Both the position numbers and the translations under genes were made by a program. The notes under the pieces were generated by a model. That model ran no database searches. It had not been told where the DNA came from and saw nothing but the letters and a program-made list of their open reading frames with translations. 64,000 bases of DNA from Bifidobacterium breve (lineage in GTDB: Bacteria; Actinomycetota; Thermoleophilia; Solirubrobacterales; Solirubrobacteraceae): positions 1 to 64,000 of the forward strand of contig CAMDBT010000006.1 of assembly GCA_945889475.1 (NCBI GenBank), given 5' to 3'. How positions within the stretch are numbered: position 1 is the first letter of the stretch; every line of letters starts with the position of its first letter. Positions 39,147 through 46,905 of the stretch are shown here, in pieces.

Positions 39147-40360
39147 CAGCGCTGCGCCGCGTAGCTGTGCTGGCGTTGCTGTTGGCGCTGGCACTCCCGG
39201 CCGAAGCGCCTGCCAAGCGCCGTCCTTCGCTCTCCGCCGCGTCGGCGATTCTCATTGAGCCGTCGAGCGGTGAGATCATCTACGCGCGCAATCCTTACTC
39301 ACGCCGCGAGATCGCCTCGACGACGAAGATGATGACGGCGCTGCTGCTGCTTGAGCGGCGCTCGCTGAAGCACCGCATCAGGGTCGTGGGCTACAACGTC
39401 GGCGCCGCCGAGTCCACCGCCGGCTTAATTCCAGGAGAGCGGCTGACGAGCGCCGACATGTTGCGCGCGCTGCTGCTGGCGAGCGCCAACGAAGCGGCCG
39501 CGTCTATCGCTGTAGATGTCGGCGGCTCGCGGAAAGGTTTCGTGCGGATGATGAACGCGCGCGCGAAGCGCGCAGGCCTGCGGCGCACGCACTTCTCCAA
39601 CCCCGACGGGCTAGACGGTCGCCGCAACTACTCGACCGCCCGCGATCTGGCGACGCTCGGCATCCTCTTGCGCCGAGACGGATTTGCCCGCCGTCTCGTC
39701 GACCGGTCTAAGGCGACGCTGCGTAGCGGCTATCGCAAGCGCACCGTCTACAACCGCAACACGCTGATCGGCTCAGTTTCGTGGATGAACGGGATCAAGA
39801 CCGGCCACACCTCGAGCGCGGGTTATCTGCTCGTCGGCGGTGCCAGCCAGAACGGAGCTGAGCTGATTAGCGTCGTGATGGGCGAGCCCAGCGAAGCGGC
39901 ACGTAACGCCGACACGTTGAAGTTGATGCGCTACGGCTTTGGTCGCTACCAGAGCGTGTCCGCGGTCCGCAAAGGCCAGCGGTTCGCGACGATCGATGTC
40001 AATGGCCGCGACGAGAGAGTCCGACTGGTTGCCTCCCGCAGCGCCGACGTCGTGATGCGCAAAGGGGAGCGACCAGCGACGATCGTCAGCGGTCTGCCAA
40101 GCGAGCTGACGGGGCCGCTCGCGAAGGGCGCCCCCGTTGGCGTCGTCACTGTGGTGCGGCGCGGCAAGAGCGTTGCGCGAATTGAGCTGATCACCGCCTC
40201 CGCGGTTGCGCCGCCCTCACTGCTGGCTGGCCTCGGTGGTTGGCTCGGCCCGGCTGCGGGACTTTTCGTCGCCACTTCGCTGGTTGCTCTTTCGGCTATT
40301 CTGGTGCGCAAGCGGCGCCGAGGTCGGCGCCTTACGAGGGTCCAGAGGAAACCAGCATGA
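39143..40360 (+). CDS. D-alanyl-D-alanine carboxypeptidase (DacA/DacF type)
   Basis: 405 aa low-molecular-weight penicillin-binding protein. Signal peptide, then serine peptidase S11 motifs: S59-T-T-K62, SANEAA (SxN) and KTGHTSSAG (KTG). A C-terminal transmembrane segment (GLFVATSLVALSAILV) and basic tail anchor it. It trims the terminal D-Ala of peptidoglycan stem peptides. Coupled to the LysM gene and to the downstream sugar kinase by 4-bp overlaps. Confidence 0.93.
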   Translation: MTALRRVAVLALLLALALPAEAPAKRRPSLSAASAILIEPSSGEIIYARNPYSRREIASTTKMMTALLLLERRSLKHRIRVVGYNVGAAESTAGLIPGERLTSADMLRALLLASANEAAASIAVDVGGSRKGFVRMMNARAKRAGLRRTHFSNPDGLDGRRNYSTARDLATLGILLRRDGFARRLVDRSKATLRSGYRKRTVYNRNTLIGSVSWMNGIKTGHTSSAGYLLVGGASQNGAELISVVMGEPSEAARNADTLKLMRYGFGRYQSVSAVRKGQRFATIDVNGRDERVRLVASRSADVVMRKGERPATIVSGLPSELTGPLAKGAPVGVVTVVRRGKSVARIELITASAVAPPSLLAGLGGWLGPAAGLFVATSLVALSAILVRKRRRGRRLTRVQRKPA

Positions 40361-41316
40361 TTCTTACCGTCACCCTCAACGCTGCAATCGATAAGTCGCT
40401 GTCGGTGCCTAACTTCCGGCTTGGGCGGCGCCACCGAACTGTCGAGCAGCGCTCGACCGCCGGCGGCAAAGGAGTCAACGTCGCGCGACTGCTGGCCTCG
40501 CTTGGCCAGCCGGTCATCGCGACCGGCTTTGTCGGTGGCGCAACAGGGACGAGGATCGTCCAGCAGCTGACCACCGAATCGGTTCTCAACGGCTTCGTCC
40601 ACATCGCCGAGGAGTCGCGCACCAACATTTCGGTGCTCGACCCAACTACCGGCGAGCAGACCGAAATCAACGAGCGCGGCCCGGAGGTCAACGCGGCTGA
40701 GGCCGAGCTCTTCATTGAGAAGCTTTCTTACTTGGCTCGCGGCGCGGCGATCTGCGTGCTTGCTGGCTCGCTGCCGCGTGGCGTTGACGCTTCGTTCTAC
40801 GCCACATTGATTGCTGAGTTGAGGAGTGCCGACGTGACCACGATCGTTGACTCCGACGGTGAAGCGATGAAGCTCGCTGTCCGCGCTCAGCCGACCGTGA
40901 TCTCACCCAACATGGTCGAGGCCGAGGAGCTCGTCGGTCATGAGTTCAGCGACCGCGAAGAGCAGGTTGGCGCGCTCGCTCAGCTGCGCGGACTTGGCTC
41001 GCAGGAGGCGATCATCACACTGCCGGACGGCTGCGTTGCGAGTGTTCTGGTCGACGGTCAGGCGCGCGAGTACCGTGTTTGGATTGAGCCGCGCGAGGCG
41101 GTTGCCAGCGTCGGCGCCGGCGACGCCTTCCTCGCCGGTTACGTCGCTGCCCGCTACACCGGCTCGACGCCAGAGGAGTGCCTGCGCTACGCCGTCGCCT
41201 GCGGCGCCGAGTCGACGCAGCGCCTTGGCGCCGGGCTGATCGACCCCAACGGCGTCGATCAGCTGCTTGCCGAGGTCGAGGTGGAACGGATCGAAGCACC
41301 CGCCAGCGCTCTCTGA
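40357..41316 (+). CDS. PfkB family sugar kinase, 1-phosphofructokinase/tagatose-6-P kinase type
   Basis: 319 aa from ATG 40357 (MILTVTLNAAIDKSLSV), which overlaps the preceding TGA and has AGAGGAAA upstream. NAAIDKSL, TAGGKGVNVARLLASLG and the catalytic GAGDAFLAGY place it in the FruK/LacC group. No PTS genes accompany it, so the in vivo sugar phosphate is uncertain. The track start at 40240 lies inside dacF. Confidence 0.9.
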   Translation: MILTVTLNAAIDKSLSVPNFRLGRRHRTVEQRSTAGGKGVNVARLLASLGQPVIATGFVGGATGTRIVQQLTTESVLNGFVHIAEESRTNISVLDPTTGEQTEINERGPEVNAAEAELFIEKLSYLARGAAICVLAGSLPRGVDASFYATLIAELRSADVTTIVDSDGEAMKLAVRAQPTVISPNMVEAEELVGHEFSDREEQVGALAQLRGLGSQEAIITLPDGCVASVLVDGQAREYRVWIEPREAVASVGAGDAFLAGYVAARYTGSTPEECLRYAVACGAESTQRLGAGLIDPNGVDQLLAEVEVERIEAPASAL

Positions 41317-41414
41317 GCGCTATCTTCAGTAAGTGGTCAAGAACGCCTTCAATCAGCCTTCCGAGCACCCCAGCGGCCGGCTTTGTGCGAGGCGATTGCG
41401 TCCGGTGCCGTACC

Positions 41415-41420
41415 TAGGAT
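41415..41420 (+). promoter_or_regulatory. candidate leaderless -10 box of guaB3-guaA
   Basis: TAGGAT, 6 nt upstream of ATG 41427. Confidence 0.55.
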
Positions 41421-41426
41421 CTGCAG

Positions 41427-42647
41427 ATGGAAATTGAGATCGGTAGAGGCAAGAAGGCGCGACGCGCTTATGGCTTCGACGACATCGCGATCGTGCCATC
41501 TCGTCGTACCCGCGATCCCGATGACGTAGACATCTCCTGGAAGCTCGGCCCATACCGCTTTGAGTTGCCGCTGATGGCCTCGGCGATGGACGGCGTTGTC
41601 TCGCCGCGGACGGCGATCGAAGTTGGCCGTCTCGGCGGTCTTGCGGTACTGAACCTCGAAGGTATTTTTACCCGCTACGAGGACGCCGAAGAGCAGCTTG
41701 AGCGGATCTCGCAGCTGCCGAAGGACGAGGCTACGCGCGAGATGCAGTTGATCTACCAAGAGCCGGTCAAGCCCGAACTGATGCGCGCTCGGATCGAAGA
41801 GATCAAGGCCAGTGGCGTCGTGACTGCCGCCTCACTGACGCCGCAGCGCGTCTCGGCGCACTACGAGATGGTGCTCGACGCCGGGCTTGACGTCCTCGTC
41901 ATCCAAGGAACGGTCGTCTCGGCCGAGCATGTTTCGAAGACCACGGAGCCGCTCAACTTGAAGCAGTTCATCGCCGAGCTGCCGCTGCCGGTGATCGTCG
42001 GTGGCTGCGCCAGCTACCACACCGGTCTGCATCTGATGCGCACCGGCGCGGCCGGCGTGCTGGTCGGCGTCGGCCCCGGCGCTGCCTGTACCACGCGCGG
42101 CGTTCTAGGCCTTGGAGTGCCACAAGCGACGGCGATCGCAGACGTCGCCGGGGCTCGTTCAACGCACATGCTCGAGGCCGGTGAGTACGTGCAGGTAATC
42201 GCTGACGGCGGGATGAGCACCGGTGGCGACGTCGCGAAAGCGATCGCTTGCGGCGCCGACGCGGTGATGATCGGCTCACCGCTGGCGCGCGCCTACGAGG
42301 CCCCAGGCCGCGGCTTCCACTGGGGCATGGCGACCTTCCACCCGACGCTTCCGCGCGGCGCTCGCGTCGAGACGATTCAGAACGGCTCGATCGAAGAGAT
42401 TCTGATCGGTCCGGCACACGAGAACGACGGCAGCTTCAACCTGATGGGCGCGCTGCGGACCTCGATGGCAACCTGCGGATACCAGGACGTCGCCGAGTTC
42501 AACCGCGCCGAGCTGATGGTCGCTCCGGCGCTGCAGACGGAGGGCAAGAAGCTGCAGTCGTCGCAGGGAGTCGGGATGGGCAGTCGCGGAGCCAGTGCCT
42601 CACCTTCGGCTAGCGCGGACAGCACGCTCAGCTCGACGTCGGCGTGA
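41427..42647 (+). CDS. guaB3: GuaB3 family IMP dehydrogenase-related protein
   Basis: 406 aa, shorter than true IMPDH because there is no CBS pair. [33 protein letters not shown] and the catalytic-loop-like [15 protein letters not shown] with its cysteine, then [20 protein letters not shown], match the actinobacterial GuaB3 group. Whether it oxidises IMP or reduces GMP is not settled by sequence. The Ser/Ala-rich tail is short. The guaA start overlaps its stop (GTGA). Confidence 0.92.
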   Translation: MEIEIGRGKKARRAYGFDDIAIVPSRRTRDPDDVDISWKLGPYRFELPLMASAMDGVVSPRTAIEVGRLGGLAVLNLEGIFTRYEDAEEQLERISQLPKDEATREMQLIYQEPVKPELMRARIEEIKASGVVTAASLTPQRVSAHYEMVLDAGLDVLVIQGTVVSAEHVSKTTEPLNLKQFIAELPLPVIVGGCASYHTGLHLMRTGAAGVLVGVGPGAACTTRGVLGLGVPQATAIADVAGARSTHMLEAGEYVQVIADGGMSTGGDVAKAIACGADAVMIGSPLARAYEAPGRGFHWGMATFHPTLPRGARVETIQNGSIEEILIGPAHENDGSFNLMGALRTSMATCGYQDVAEFNRAELMVAPALQTEGKKLQSSQGVGMGSRGASASPSASADSTLSSTSA

Positions 42648-44182
42648 CTCACGACGAAGTCGTCGTTCTCGATTATGGGGGGCAGTACTCGCAGCTGATC
42701 GCGCGCCGTGTGCGCGAGTGCGGAGTCTTCTCCGAGCTGCTGCCACACCACGTTGGCCCGCAGGAGGTCGCGGCGCGCGGCGCGAAGGGGCTGATCCTCT
42801 CTGGCGGCCCGGCTTCGGTCCACGTCGATGGTGCGCCGCGGCTGGACCCAGGGCTGCTTGAGCTCGGCATTCCGGTGCTGGGCATCTGTTACGGCATGCA
42901 GCTGCTCGCCCAGCATCTGGGCGGGCGCGTCGAGAGCGCCGAGGTAGGCGAGTACGGCCGCTCGCAGCTAACGATTGGCGAGCCAGGGCTGCTCTTTGCC
43001 GGACTGCCCGACGTGCAGCCCTGTTGGATGTCGCACCGCGACACCGTTTACGAGCCGCCGCCGGGGTTCGCAGCGCTTGCCGCATCAACGCAGTCTCCTG
43101 TTGCGGCCTTCGAATCGGCCGAACGGAAGATCTACGGGATCCAGTTTCACCCGGAGGTGGTCCACACGCCGTTCGGCCAGCAGATTCTCACTCACTTCCT
43201 ACGCGACGCCTGCGGCTGCACTCTCGACTGGTCACCGGCCTCGATCGCTGAGGAGCAGATCGCTGCGATCCGCGAGCAGGTCGGGGATGGCAAGGTCATC
43301 TGCGGGCTCTCAGGCGGCGTGGACTCCTCAGTCGCTGCGCTGCTGGTCCATCGCGCAATCGGCGATCAGTTGACCTGTGTCTTCGTCGACCACGGGATGA
43401 TGCGCAAGGACGAGGGCGCGCAGGTCGTCGAAACCTTCCGTGATCGCTTCGCGGTGCCGCTGGTCGCAGTTGACGCCGAGGATCGCTTCCTAACCAAGTT
43501 GGCCGGCGTGAGCGACCCAGAGACGAAGCGCAAGATCATCGGCGGCGAGTTCATTCGCGTCTTTGAGGAAGAGGCGGCGAAGCTTGAGGGCGCGAAGTTC
43601 CTCGTACAGGGGACGCTCTACTCCGATGTGATCGAATCGGGAGGCGGGACCGGCACGTCGACGATCAAGTCGCACCACAACGTCGGCGGTCTTCCCGACG
43701 ATATGGAGTTCGAGCTGGTTGAACCACTGCGCACGCTTTTCAAGGATGAGGTGCGCGCGGTCGGCGCTGAGCTCGGGTTGCCGGAGCGGCTCGTCTGGCG
43801 CCAGCCGTTTCCAGGCCCCGGGCTGGCGATTCGGATCGTCGGCGGCGAAGCGACGAAGGAGCGGCTCGACCTCTTGCGCGACGCCGACGCCGTGCTGCAG
43901 GACGAGATTCGCAACGCCGGGCTCTACCGCGAGCTTTGGCAATCGTTCTGCGTCTTGCCGGACGTGCGAACCGTTGGCGTGCAGGGTGACGAGCGCACCT
44001 ACGGCTACGTCGTCGTGATCCGCGCCGTCACCTCAGACGACGCGATGACAGCCGATTGGGCCCGCCTCCCATACGATCTTCTAGAGCAGATTGCCTCGCG
44101 GATGATCAATGAACTGAGCGAAGTAAACCGCGTCGTGCTCGACATTACGTCGAAGCCGCCGGGCACGATCGAGTGGGAGTGA
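42644..44182 (+). CDS. guaA: GMP synthase (glutamine-hydrolysing)
   Basis: 512 aa, GTG start. Class I amidotransferase ([11 protein letters not shown] with the catalytic Cys; QFHPEV) followed by an ATP pyrophosphatase domain ([16 protein letters not shown]) and the C-terminal dimerisation domain ending [13 protein letters not shown]. It converts XMP to GMP. Coupled to guaB3. Confidence 0.98.
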   Translation: MTHDEVVVLDYGGQYSQLIARRVRECGVFSELLPHHVGPQEVAARGAKGLILSGGPASVHVDGAPRLDPGLLELGIPVLGICYGMQLLAQHLGGRVESAEVGEYGRSQLTIGEPGLLFAGLPDVQPCWMSHRDTVYEPPPGFAALAASTQSPVAAFESAERKIYGIQFHPEVVHTPFGQQILTHFLRDACGCTLDWSPASIAEEQIAAIREQVGDGKVICGLSGGVDSSVAALLVHRAIGDQLTCVFVDHGMMRKDEGAQVVETFRDRFAVPLVAVDAEDRFLTKLAGVSDPETKRKIIGGEFIRVFEEEAAKLEGAKFLVQGTLYSDVIESGGGTGTSTIKSHHNVGGLPDDMEFELVEPLRTLFKDEVRAVGAELGLPERLVWRQPFPGPGLAIRIVGGEATKERLDLLRDADAVLQDEIRNAGLYRELWQSFCVLPDVRTVGVQGDERTYGYVVVIRAVTSDDAMTADWARLPYDLLEQIASRMINELSEVNRVVLDITSKPPGTIEWE

Positions 44183-44215
44183 GAAGCCGCGCGGCTTGGA
44201 TCGCACAAAGGCCGC

Positions 44216-44221
44216 TATTCT
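44216..44221 (+). promoter_or_regulatory. candidate -10 box of rplM-rpsI
   Basis: TATTCT, 41 nt before the rplM ATG. A start near 44228 would place the downstream hairpin at the very 5' end of the leader. Confidence 0.35.
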
Positions 44222-44231
44222 CTGAGACTGC

Positions 44232-44256
44232 GCCGCGCTCAACTGCGTGGCTTTTT
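44232..44256 (+). terminator. intrinsic terminator or leader attenuator between guaA and rplM
   Basis: GCCGCGC pairs with GCGTGGC (one G-T) around TCAACT and is followed by TTTTT. It fits a Rho-independent terminator for guaA. If rplM starts at the TATTCT box, it is also a possible attenuator in the ribosomal leader. Confidence 0.65.
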
Positions 44257-44262
44257 ATTGCT

Positions 44263-44715
44263 ATGCGAGCCTCAGTTGCATCAAAAACCTTCGTCGCCAA
44301 CGCCGCCGACCGCGAACGTCGTTGGCTGCTGATCGACGCCAACGGGCTTACGCTCGGGCGGCTGGCTACCCAAATCGCAGACCTTTTGCGCGGCAAGCGC
44401 AAGCCTGAATACACGCCACACGTTGATACCGGGGACTTCGTTGTCGTAATCAACGCTGAGAAGATCTCGGTCAGTGGCAACAAGCTGCAAGAGAAGATGT
44501 ACCGCCGTCATACCGGCTACCCGGGCGGGCTGCGCGAGCGAACGCTCGAAGAGATGCTCGAGCGGCGTCCGGAAGAGGTGATCCGCCAGGCAGTGCGCGG
44601 AATGCTTCCCCGCAACCGCCTTGCCCGTCAGCAGATCACGAAACTCAAGGTTTACGCTGGCACCGAACACCCACACGTCGCGCAGAAGCCGACCAAACTG
44701 GAGATCACGACCTAA
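44263..44715 (+). CDS. rplM: 50S ribosomal protein L13
   Basis: 150 aa from ATG 44263. [59 protein letters not shown] and [21 protein letters not shown] are universal L13 segments. The track start at 44173 would translate the terminator. It overlaps rpsI by one base (TAATG). Confidence 0.97.
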   Translation: MRASVASKTFVANAADRERRWLLIDANGLTLGRLATQIADLLRGKRKPEYTPHVDTGDFVVVINAEKISVSGNKLQEKMYRRHTGYPGGLRERTLEEMLERRPEEVIRQAVRGMLPRNRLARQQITKLKVYAGTEHPHVAQKPTKLEITT

Positions 44716-45494
44716 TGGCCGACGACGAAGCGCCAATCGAAGAGCAGCCCGAGGTAGAGGCCGAAGAGGTAGCGGAGATCGTCGAGGAGGCAGCGGAGGT
44801 TGAGGCTGCAGAGGAGATCGTCGAAGAGGCAGCGGAGGTTGAGGCTGCAGAGGAGATCGTCGAAGAGGAGGCTCCGGAGGCTGAGGCCAAGGCCGACGAG
44901 AAAGCCGCCAAGAAGGCTGACAAGAAAGCCGCCAAAGAGGCGCCAATTCCTGGCGCTGACCTTGAGGTTGACATCGTCGTCGAAGGAGACGGGAGCAGCC
45001 GCGATGGCTCGCTCGACCCGTTCGCCGATGAGCCCGACGCCGCCGTCGTAGAGGCCGAAGAGCCTGTCGCCGACGAGCCGATCGCTGCGACAATCGAGCT
45101 TGCGCCGGACGCCCGTTACACCGCAACCGGCAAGCGCAAGCGCGCAGTTGCTCGCGTGATCCTCAAGCCTGGCAAGGGCGAGTACCTGATCAACGGTCGT
45201 TCGATTGATGACTTCTTCCCGCGACCGGCGCTGCAGCGGAACATCCGTCAGCCGCTCGAGGCCGTTGGCTATGAAGAGAAGATGGACGTAATCGCCAGAA
45301 TGCACGGCGGCGGCGTATCAGCTCAGGCTGGAGCGCTGCGCCACGGCATCTCGCGGGCGCTGCTGGAGGCCGACCCGAATCTTCGTGGCGCGCTCAAGAG
45401 CCGCGGCTTCCTGACGCGCGACGCGCGCGCCAAGGAGCGCAAGAAGGCCGGGCTCAAGAAGGCCCGCAAGCGGCCTCAGTTCAGCAAGCGCTAG
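44715..45494 (+). CDS. rpsI: 30S ribosomal protein S9 with long acidic N-terminal extension
   Basis: 259 aa, twice the usual about 130. Residues about 130-259 are a normal S9 (TATGKRKRAVARVILKPGKG, GGGVSAQAGALRHGISRALL, ending KKARKRPQFSKR). The first about 130 residues are low-complexity: Glu/Ala/Val repeats (EIVEEAAEVEAAE twice), a Lys-rich patch (KAAKKADKKAAK) and a second acidic part. Some actinobacterial S9 proteins have shorter extensions. Coupled to rplM. Confidence 0.96.
   Translation: MADDEAPIEEQPEVEAEEVAEIVEEAAEVEAAEEIVEEAAEVEAAEEIVEEEAPEAEAKADEKAAKKADKKAAKEAPIPGADLEVDIVVEGDGSSRDGSLDPFADEPDAAVVEAEEPVADEPIAATIELAPDARYTATGKRKRAVARVILKPGKGEYLINGRSIDDFFPRPALQRNIRQPLEAVGYEEKMDVIARMHGGGVSAQAGALRHGISRALLEADPNLRGALKSRGFLTRDARAKERKKAGLKKARKRPQFSKR
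44775..44852 (+). repeat. 39-bp tandem repeat in rpsI extension
   Basis: Two direct copies of a 13-codon unit (E-I-V-E-E-A-A-E-V-E-A-A-E) differ only by GAG/GAA, and a partial third copy follows. Such units allow length change by slippage. Confidence 0.85.
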
Positions 45495-45504
45495 CGCTGT
45501 TGGC

Positions 45505-45521
45505 CCGCGCAAGAGGCGCGG
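45505..45521 (+). terminator. candidate terminator after rpsI
   Basis: CCGCGC and GCGCGG flank AAGAG, 10 bp after the rpsI stop, followed by ATTCTCT. Weak T-run. A 12-bp palindrome AGCGCTAGCGCT (45487-45498) overlaps the stop codon itself. Confidence 0.4.
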
Positions 45522-45527
45522 ATTCTC

Positions 45528-45533
45528 TAGGTT
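45528..45533 (+). promoter_or_regulatory. candidate leaderless -10 box of glmM
   Basis: TAGGTT, 7 nt upstream of ATG 45541. Confidence 0.5.
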
Positions 45534-45540
45534 CCTCGTT

Positions 45541-46848
45541 ATGGCTCGTCATCTCTTTGGCACCGACGGCGTTCGTGGGCTTGCTGGCGAAAAGCTGACC
45601 GCCGAGCTGGCGATGGCGCTCGGGCGCGCGGCGACGCAGCAAGCCGGCGCGACCGGCACGCGGGTTCTCGTGATTCGTGACACGCGCGAGTCGGGTGAGA
45701 TGCTCGAAGCAGCGCTAGCTGCCGGTATCACCGCTGCCGGAGGGGAGGCGCTGCTCGGCGGCGTACTGCCAACGCCGGCGGCGCCGCTGCTGATCGCCCA
45801 GTACGGCTTCGACCTCGGCGTCGTCGTCTCGGCCTCGCACAACCCATTTCAAGACAACGGGATCAAGTTCTTCGGCGCCGACGGGCTGAAGCTGACCGAC
45901 GCAACTGAGGAGGCGATCGAGGCGCGGCTCGAAGCCGCCCCCAGCGTGGAGCTCGAGATTGGACGCCTGCGCGAGCTCCACGGTACGCAGGAGGATTACC
46001 TACGCGCGCTTGAGACGCGCTTTGAGGGGCTCGACCTCGGCGGCCTGAAGCTGCTGCTCGACTGCGCGAACGGCGCCACCTACCGCGTTGGTCCGGAGAT
46101 CTTCCGACGGCTCGGAGCGACGGTGACGGTGATCGGCGATCAGCCCGATGGCCGCAACATCAACGATCGCGTCGGCTCAACCCACATCGAGGCGCTCGCT
46201 GCTGCGGTGCTGGCTGGCGGCCACGACCTCGGCTTCGCGTTCGACGGCGACGGAGACCGCGTGCTGGCCGCCGATCGCAACGGGGTGGTCGTAGATGGTG
46301 ACGAGCTGATCGCGTTGGCGGCGCTGCACCTGCGAGCCAGCGGCCGACTGAGCGGCGACGGGGTGGTCGTCACGGTAATGACCAACTACGGCTTCCATAC
46401 GGCAATGGAGGCGGCTGAGATTGAAGTCGCCACCGCCGATGTCGGTGATCGTTATGTGCTCGCCGAGCTGCGCGAGCGCGGCTGGACGCTCGGCGGCGAA
46501 CAGTCCGGACACATCATCGACATGGGCTTTGTCGCTTCGGGCGACGGAATCGCCAGTGCCCTGCTGACGCTCGAAGCGCTCGCCGGAGCAGATCTCGCCG
46601 AGCGCTCAGCGATGGTGAAGCTGCCCCAGAGGCTCGTCAACGTCAAGGTCAGCGACAAGCTTCGCGCGCTCGAAGCTGTCGCCGCTGCGGCTGCCGAGGA
46701 GAACGGCGCGCTGACTGGGCAAGGCCGAGTCTTGGTTCGCGCTAGCGGCACCGAGGAGCTGGTTCGCGTGATGGTCGAGGCGCCCGATGCGGCGCAGTGC
46801 GATGAGATCTGCGCGCGCTTAGTGGCTGTCGTCGAGGCCGCAGGCTGA
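45541..46848 (+). CDS. glmM: phosphoglucosamine mutase
   Basis: 435 aa. It converts glucosamine-6-phosphate to glucosamine-1-phosphate for UDP-GlcNAc. LFGTDGVRGLAGEKLT, the phosphoserine loop VSASHNPFQDNG, metal loop FAFDGDGDRVLA and substrate loop GGEQSGHIID are intact, as is the C-terminal VRASGTEELVRVM. It lies immediately before glmS, its upstream pathway partner. Confidence 0.97.
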   Translation: MARHLFGTDGVRGLAGEKLTAELAMALGRAATQQAGATGTRVLVIRDTRESGEMLEAALAAGITAAGGEALLGGVLPTPAAPLLIAQYGFDLGVVVSASHNPFQDNGIKFFGADGLKLTDATEEAIEARLEAAPSVELEIGRLRELHGTQEDYLRALETRFEGLDLGGLKLLLDCANGATYRVGPEIFRRLGATVTVIGDQPDGRNINDRVGSTHIEALAAAVLAGGHDLGFAFDGDGDRVLAADRNGVVVDGDELIALAALHLRASGRLSGDGVVVTVMTNYGFHTAMEAAEIEVATADVGDRYVLAELRERGWTLGGEQSGHIIDMGFVASGDGIASALLTLEALAGADLAERSAMVKLPQRLVNVKVSDKLRALEAVAAAAAEENGALTGQGRVLVRASGTEELVRVMVEAPDAAQCDEICARLVAVVEAAG

Positions 46849-46865
46849 CGCCACTTACGGCCCGT

Positions 46866-46898
46866 TTGACGCAGGTTATCTAGCGCACTAGATAACCT
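46866..46898 (+). promoter_or_regulatory. glmS promoter covered by an 11-bp-arm inverted repeat
   Basis: AGGTTATCTAG (46873-46883) and CTAGATAACCT (46888-46898) form a perfect dyad around CGCA. TTGACG (46866-46871) and TAGATA (46889-46894) are 17 bp apart, a good sigma-70-type promoter; TAACCT at 46893 is an alternative leaderless -10. The dyad lies across the spacer and -10, where a repressor would block initiation. Confidence 0.65.
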
Positions 46899-46905
46899 TC
46901 CGAGG

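Noticed and set aside
46849-46905. glmS ribozyme in the glmS leader
   Set aside because: The gap is only 57 bp and contains a simple dyad; the ribozyme core needs well over 100 nt and its conserved sequence is absent.
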